DNA from: an uncultured Prevotellaceae bacterium
GTDB lineage: Bacteria; Bacteroidota; Bacteroidia; Bacteroidales; Muribaculaceae
Direction of reading: 5' to 3'
NCBI GenBank assembly: GCA_900318065.1
Contig: ONIY01000007.1
Coordinates: 27,197-91,196, forward strand
Length of the DNA: 64,000 nt
How positions within the stretch are numbered: the stretch's first letter is position 1; each line of letters begins with the position of its first letter. The position numbers were made by a program, and so were the translations under genes. The notes below the pieces were generated by a model, which did no database searches, was not told the origin of the DNA, and saw only the letters and a list, made by a program, of their open reading frames with translations. Below are positions 60,669 through 64,000 of this stretch, in pieces.

Positions 60669-61157
60669 CTATTGTGATGCTATAGAGTTATAATTGATTA
60701 TATACTCGATAAACTCCCGCACAGCCCCATCGCCTCCCTTACTGGGGCACACGAAGTGTGACAACTCCTTCACCTGCTGGCAAGCGTCGGCAGGACAGCC
60801 CACTAATGCGCTCTCGCGCATGCACTCGATGTCGAGAATGTCGTCGCCAATGTAGGCCACATTCTCTCGCGAGCAGCCATACTTGGCCATGAGTTCCTTC
60901 AATGTGCCGAGCTTCTCGTGCTTGCCCTGATGCAGCTCATCGATGTGCAGTTCCCGTGCCCGGTTCTCAACAATCGTCGAAGTCCTGCCAGTGATAATGG
61001 CTGGGATGATGCCGTGTTGCGGGAGCATCTCATTGATGCCATATCCGTCCTTGATATTAAACGCCTTGAACAACTCTCCCGATGGCGACATGTTGATTTT
61101 GCCGTCGGTTAGCGTGCCGTCAACGTCCATTACCAGTAGTCTAATTTTGCTTTTCAT
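60669..61157 (-). CDS. kdsC: 3-deoxy-D-manno-octulosonate-8-phosphate phosphatase KdsC
   Basis: The 162-residue HAD phosphatase without a cap domain has motif I VMDVDGTLTDGK, motif II IITGRTS, the conserved Lys region and motif IV YIGDDILDIECM. It removes phosphate from Kdo-8-phosphate to give Kdo for lipopolysaccharide. It is the last gene of the operon begun by kdsA and lies three bases after the epimerase-like gene. Confidence 0.92.
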   Translation of the reverse strand: MKSKIRLLVMDVDGTLTDGKINMSPSGELFKAFNIKDGYGINEMLPQHGIIPAIITGRTSTIVENRARELHIDELHQGKHEKLGTLKELMAKYGCSRENVAYIGDDILDIECMRESALVGCPADACQQVKELSHFVCPSKGGDGAVREFIEYIINYNSIASQ

Positions 61158-61160
61158 GGC

Positions 61161-61817
61161 TTATTGTGTTTCACACTCTTTCTTGATGTTGGTGATGATG
61201 TCACGGTAAGAGCCCATGTGACCAAACAGCGACGATGTGCCCAGCACAAAGCCGTCAACGCCCTGCTTGCCCCATCGCTTCATGCGCTCGATGGTGCATG
61301 CTCCATCCATGATTATCTCGAGATTGTACTTTTCTTTGAGCTCAATGAGCTGCCCTATTTTCTCTTCAACATAGGGCAGGTAGATGTGGCCTGCATTGCC
61401 CGGCTTGACACCCATGAGCAGCACGTTGTCGACAAGCTCGTAATATTCCTTCATGCTCTCGATAGTGGTCTCGGGGTTTATCACGATGCCTGGTTTGCGG
61501 CCCTCTTTCCTGATTTTCTTGATTACCTGGATGGGGTGACTGTCGGAGTCGGGATGGAAATAGATGATGTCGACACCAGCGTCGGCAAAGACCTTGATGT
61601 AACGGCTTGGTTCCATAATCATCATGTGTAGCTCGGTAACGAGCGATGTGTTGCGGCACACCGATTTCACGTCGCCAAGCCCCATGGCAAAATTGGGCAC
61701 ATAGCGTCCGTCCATCACGTCGAGATGCAGGCGTGTAGCGCCAGCAGCCTCCAGCGCAAAAGTCTCGGCCTTGAGGTTGTCGAAATTGGCGCACATTAAA
61801 GATGGTGAATATATCAT
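61161..61817 (-). CDS. Ribulose-phosphate 3-epimerase-family protein
   Basis: The 218-residue TIM-barrel protein has the RPE pattern: SPSLMCANFDNL, HLDVMDGRYVPNFAMG (metal-binding His and Asp), TELHMMIMEP, VLLMGVKPGNAGH and IIMDGACTIERM. RPE exchanges ribulose-5- and xylulose-5-phosphate; relatives act on allulose-6-phosphate. The sequence differs from housekeeping RPE (HPDSDSHP in place of HxE at the second His; MGVKPGN in place of MSVxPGF), so its substrate may be different. It overlaps the isomerase gene by four bases and lies inside a Kdo operon. Confidence 0.85.
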   Translation of the reverse strand: MIYSPSLMCANFDNLKAETFALEAAGATRLHLDVMDGRYVPNFAMGLGDVKSVCRNTSLVTELHMMIMEPSRYIKVFADAGVDIIYFHPDSDSHPIQVIKKIRKEGRKPGIVINPETTIESMKEYYELVDNVLLMGVKPGNAGHIYLPYVEEKIGQLIELKEKYNLEIIMDGACTIERMKRWGKQGVDGFVLGTSSLFGHMGSYRDIITNIKKECETQ

Positions 61818-62719
61818 GATTTATCCTCCTTGAATTTTGAAACGAAAGCAAGTTGCACCAGACTGGTGTCGTGAAGTTCCTCGCCTGGCCACAAGAGAAT
61901 GGTAGTGCCTGGTGGCACCATAATGCCGTCGCCATTGAGCTCACCCTTTACCAGGGTGAAGCATTCGATGGTGTCGCTCCCGTTGGTGTAAGACTTAATG
62001 TTGGTTATCAGTTTTGTTGTATAGGTTTTTTCTTCTATCTCCTTGTCGCAGTAGACCTTTGCGGTTGATTTCAAGTTGATGTCGAGGGCACTCATGGCTT
62101 TTTCCACATGAAGCTCACGCTTGTTGCCTTGGGCATCGGTGCGGTCGTAGTCATAGAATCGGTAGGTGAAGTCGGCGCCCTCCTCAATCTCATAGACCAG
62201 GCTGCCTGCAGTGATGGCATGCAGAGTGCCTGGCTCAACAAACACATAGTCGCCAGCTTTCACTGCCAGCGTGTCGGCCATCTCCAGGAATCGGCCCTCA
62301 CTAATCATCAGCTTCTCCTGCTCCTTGCTGCGGCATGTGCATCCGTTGATAATGGTGCCCGAGGTGGGGGCGTCGATAAAGTACCATGACTCCCTCTTGC
62401 CTCGTGCCTTCTTCTCCAGCATGCGTGCCATCTCATCGCCAGGATGCACCTGAATGCTCAGGTTGTCGTGGGCCTCGGTGAGTGCGAGAGTGAGAGGGAA
62501 AAACTCATATCGCGAGAGGTTGAACTCGTCTTTAAAGAGCGGGAACACGTCGTTGAGGCTTTTGCCACGCCACTTGCCATTGAGAATCTCGTTAGAGATT
62601 CCCTCGCGACAGTAGAGCGAGTAGAGGTGACCTATTTTGTCACCCTCCACACCTGCCAGCTGGCTTATCTTGGAACCGCCCCAAATGGTGTTGTGTATGA
62701 TTCTTTTGAGTATGAGCAT
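61814..62719 (-). CDS. Type I mannose-6-phosphate-isomerase-family protein
   Basis: The 301-residue cupin-fold metalloenzyme has the class I PMI pattern: IIHNTIWGGSKISQLAG at the start, LSIQVHPGDEMARML (metal-binding Gln/His), EPGTLHAITAGSLVYEIEEG and the basic catalytic region FYDYDRTDAQGNKRELHVEK. PMI interconverts fructose-6- and mannose-6-phosphate. Here it sits between kdsA and an RPE-like gene, so its true substrate could be a pentose phosphate of the Kdo route (inference). It lies 13 bases after kdsA. Confidence 0.85.
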   Translation of the reverse strand: MLILKRIIHNTIWGGSKISQLAGVEGDKIGHLYSLYCREGISNEILNGKWRGKSLNDVFPLFKDEFNLSRYEFFPLTLALTEAHDNLSIQVHPGDEMARMLEKKARGKRESWYFIDAPTSGTIINGCTCRSKEQEKLMISEGRFLEMADTLAVKAGDYVFVEPGTLHAITAGSLVYEIEEGADFTYRFYDYDRTDAQGNKRELHVEKAMSALDINLKSTAKVYCDKEIEEKTYTTKLITNIKSYTNGSDTIECFTLVKGELNGDGIMVPPGTTILLWPGEELHDTSLVQLAFVSKFKEDKS

Positions 62720-62732
62720 ATCCTTGAGGTTA

Positions 62733-63524
62733 TTATTCCACGACTATTTCCCTTATGCGCATGAGTTGAGCCAACAGGTGCTCCACCTTGTCGAGGCTAA
62801 GCATGCAGCTGCCGTCGCACAGAGCGCTCTCGGGGTCGTTGTGCACTTCCATAAACAGTCCCGACAGCACGCCGGTGGCTACCGCTGCCTTAGCCAGATA
62901 GGGCACGAACTCGCTCTTGCCGCTATTGCCGCGATCGAGTCCACCACCACTAATCTGAACACTGTGGGTGGCATCAAAAAGCACTGGATAACCCAGTCGT
63001 GACAGCCTCACCAGTCCTGTCATGTCGACAACAAGATTGTTGTAGCCAAAACAGTTGCCTCGCTCGCACAGCATGAAATCTTTGCAACCGAAATATTCCA
63101 TCTTGCTCACCACATTGCCCATTTCCTCGGGACTTGAGAACTGGGCTTTTTTTATGTTGATAGTCTTTCCTGTCTCGGCGGCAGCCTTGAGCAAGTCGGT
63201 CTGCCGGCACAGGAATGCTGGTATCTGAATGATATCGGCAACTTCAGCCACAGGCTCAGCTTGACTTGGCTCGTGAATGTCGGTAACAATTTTCACGCCC
63301 ACCTCATCCTTTGCTTTCTTGAGAATGCGCAGTCCTTCTTCCATGCCAGGTCCGCGATAGTTGGTAGCCTTGGTGCGGTTAGCCTTGTCCCACGAAGCCT
63401 TGAAATAGAAGTCAACATCATGCTTGCTTGCTATGTCCTTGAGTGCGCTGGCGAGCATCAGCACATTCTCCTCACTCTCAATCACGCAAGGCCCTGCAAG
63501 CAATTTGAACTTATCTCCTGTCAT
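62733..63524 (-). CDS. kdsA: 3-deoxy-8-phosphooctulonate synthase KdsA
   Basis: The 263-residue aldolase joins phosphoenolpyruvate and arabinose-5-phosphate to Kdo-8-phosphate. Marks are LLAGPCVIESEENVL, FYFKASWDKANRTK, GPGMEEGLRIL, TDIHEPSQAEPVAEVADIIQ in part, IPAFLCRQTDLL, LCERGNCFGYNNLVVDM and FDATHSVQ. Length is typical. The start at 63524 is used because the longer frame runs through the promoter. It leads the operon kdsA, PMI-like, RPE-like, kdsC. Confidence 0.95.
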   Translation of the reverse strand: MTGDKFKLLAGPCVIESEENVLMLASALKDIASKHDVDFYFKASWDKANRTKATNYRGPGMEEGLRILKKAKDEVGVKIVTDIHEPSQAEPVAEVADIIQIPAFLCRQTDLLKAAAETGKTINIKKAQFSSPEEMGNVVSKMEYFGCKDFMLCERGNCFGYNNLVVDMTGLVRLSRLGYPVLFDATHSVQISGGGLDRGNSGKSEFVPYLAKAAVATGVLSGLFMEVHNDPESALCDGSCMLSLDKVEHLLAQLMRIREIVVE

Positions 63525-63559
63525 TTTGATGGATATATTTTTCTTGTGTAAAAAGCAGG

Positions 63560-63567
63560 CAAATTTA
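63560..63567 (-). promoter_or_regulatory. -7 element of the kdsA operon
   Basis: TAAATTTG on the minus strand matches TAnnTTTG, 36 bases upstream of the kdsA start. A TTG at the expected distance is poor (17 bases). Confidence 0.45.
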
Positions 63568-63641
63568 ATAATAATTAATGACAACAACACTATTTCTCCC
63601 CCTTTTTTTGAGTTAGGCAATGTCAATTCTTATTAAAACTC

Positions 63642-63671
63642 AAGTGCCGCGGGGTATTCCCTGCGGCACTT
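63642..63671 (-). terminator. Terminator of the dockerin protein gene
   Basis: AAGTGCCGCGGGG and CCCTGCGGCACTT pair almost fully around TATT. On the minus strand it is followed by GAGTTTTAAT. It lies 31 bases after the stop at 63703. Confidence 0.7.
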
Positions 63672-63702
63672 TAATGGGTCTTATCTTAATATTTTATTCT
63701 TT

Positions 63703-64000
63703 TTAGTTTCCTAAAAGTATGTTGTAAATTACTGTAACGTCGGTGCTGGTGATGTAGCCGTCGCCGTCCACGTCGCATGTGTCAAGGAAGGTCTCATCGC
63801 CGTTAAGCAGGTAATTATAAATGCAGGTAACATCGGTACTGGTCACGTAGCCGTCACGGTTCACGTCACCCACTGCATAGCCTTCACCTTCGAGGACAAC
63901 AGTCTTGGCCTTGCTCCAAGGGCTCCAGGTGTCGTCGGTGTAATGGGCCTTCACGCGGAAGAAGAAGGTGCCGCCGGCTGTCAGGTTCTTAACTGTGTAG
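63703..64000 (-). CDS. Secreted protein with FN3-like end and type I dockerin (start outside window)
   Basis: The visible 98 residues are the C-terminus of a larger protein whose 5' part lies beyond 64000. YTVKNLTAGGTFFFRVKAHY reads as the last strands of a fibronectin type III domain. A type I dockerin follows with two calcium-binding repeats (GDVNRDGYVTSTDVTCIYNY and CDVDGDGYITSTDVTVIYNI). Dockerins bind cohesins or serve as C-terminal modules in Bacteroidales secreted proteins; no cohesin is in this window. The single motif in the protein at 47983 is of the same kind. Confidence 0.8.
   Translation of the reverse strand, partial: YTVKNLTAGGTFFFRVKAHYTDDTWSPWSKAKTVVLEGEGYAVGDVNRDGYVTSTDVTCIYNYLLNGDETFLDTCDVDGDGYITSTDVTVIYNILLGN

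Overview
The window is a Bacteroidales chromosome segment, probably from a Prevotella- or Muribaculaceae-like gut bacterium. The evidence is a TonB-type outer-membrane protein, PCMD and calycin-like secreted proteins, very large secreted proteins with InlB-B-like repeats, an inositol-lipid gene cluster, a Kdo operon, and repeated promoters of the Bacteroidetes form TTG-N19/20-TAnnTTTG in place of E. coli -35/-10 boxes. No rRNA, tRNA, CRISPR array or prophage was seen.

Left part (1-16 kb): a partial secreted protein, a TonB-receptor-like barrel protein, a REP-associated tyrosine transposase (RAYT) with an extra C-terminal domain between two arrays of abutting 25-bp repeats, and three large secreted repeat proteins on the minus strand. 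The third of these is broken near its 3' end by an apparent 2-bp slippage insertion. A GH53 endo-galactanase follows.

Housekeeping block (16.8-25.5 kb): sbcD-sbcC, a SpoU-type rRNA/tRNA methyltransferase, then a tightly packed run (small Cys-motif protein, thioredoxin-like, unknown, acyl-ACP thioesterase, GNAT) and a flavodoxin-fold oxidoreductase.

Defence island (25.5-34.3 kb), visibly more AT-rich: a HipA kinase lacking its N-terminus, then six packed genes behind one canonical promoter: an MqsR-like toxin, an MqsA-like regulator fused to a SocA/Panacea (DUF4065) domain, and a complete four-gene Wadjet-type SMC plasmid-defence system (JetA, JetB, JetC, JetD-like). The layout suggests that the toxin-antitoxin regulator controls the Wadjet genes.

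34-50 kb: mnmE, two paralogous DRGHM nucleases, ligA, a YjbR-like protein, rlmN with a translationally coupled beta-propeller protein, a CapD/WbpM-like sugar nucleotide dehydratase, a PCMD lipoprotein with a barrel protein, and two secreted proteins. 50.7-54 kb: a D-2-hydroxyacid dehydrogenase, a dolichol-phosphate-mannose-synthase-like glycosyltransferase and pdxA.

54.5-60.4 kb is a likely inositol-lipid locus: nucleotidyltransferase, ATP-grasp protein, CDP-alcohol phosphatidyltransferase, HAD phosphatase, myo-inositol-phosphate synthase and a TerB-like protein. 60.7-63.5 kb is a four-gene minus-strand operon: kdsA, a type I phosphomannose-isomerase homologue, a ribulose-phosphate-3-epimerase homologue and kdsC. 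A dockerin-containing secreted protein runs off the right end.

The intergenic spaces are unusually rich in repeats: heptanucleotide arrays with several different motifs, 9- and 10-bp arrays, a composite three-motif module present twice, GTAG-footed REP hairpins, CCCCCTCTA-type hairpins and a 66-bp interspersed repeat.
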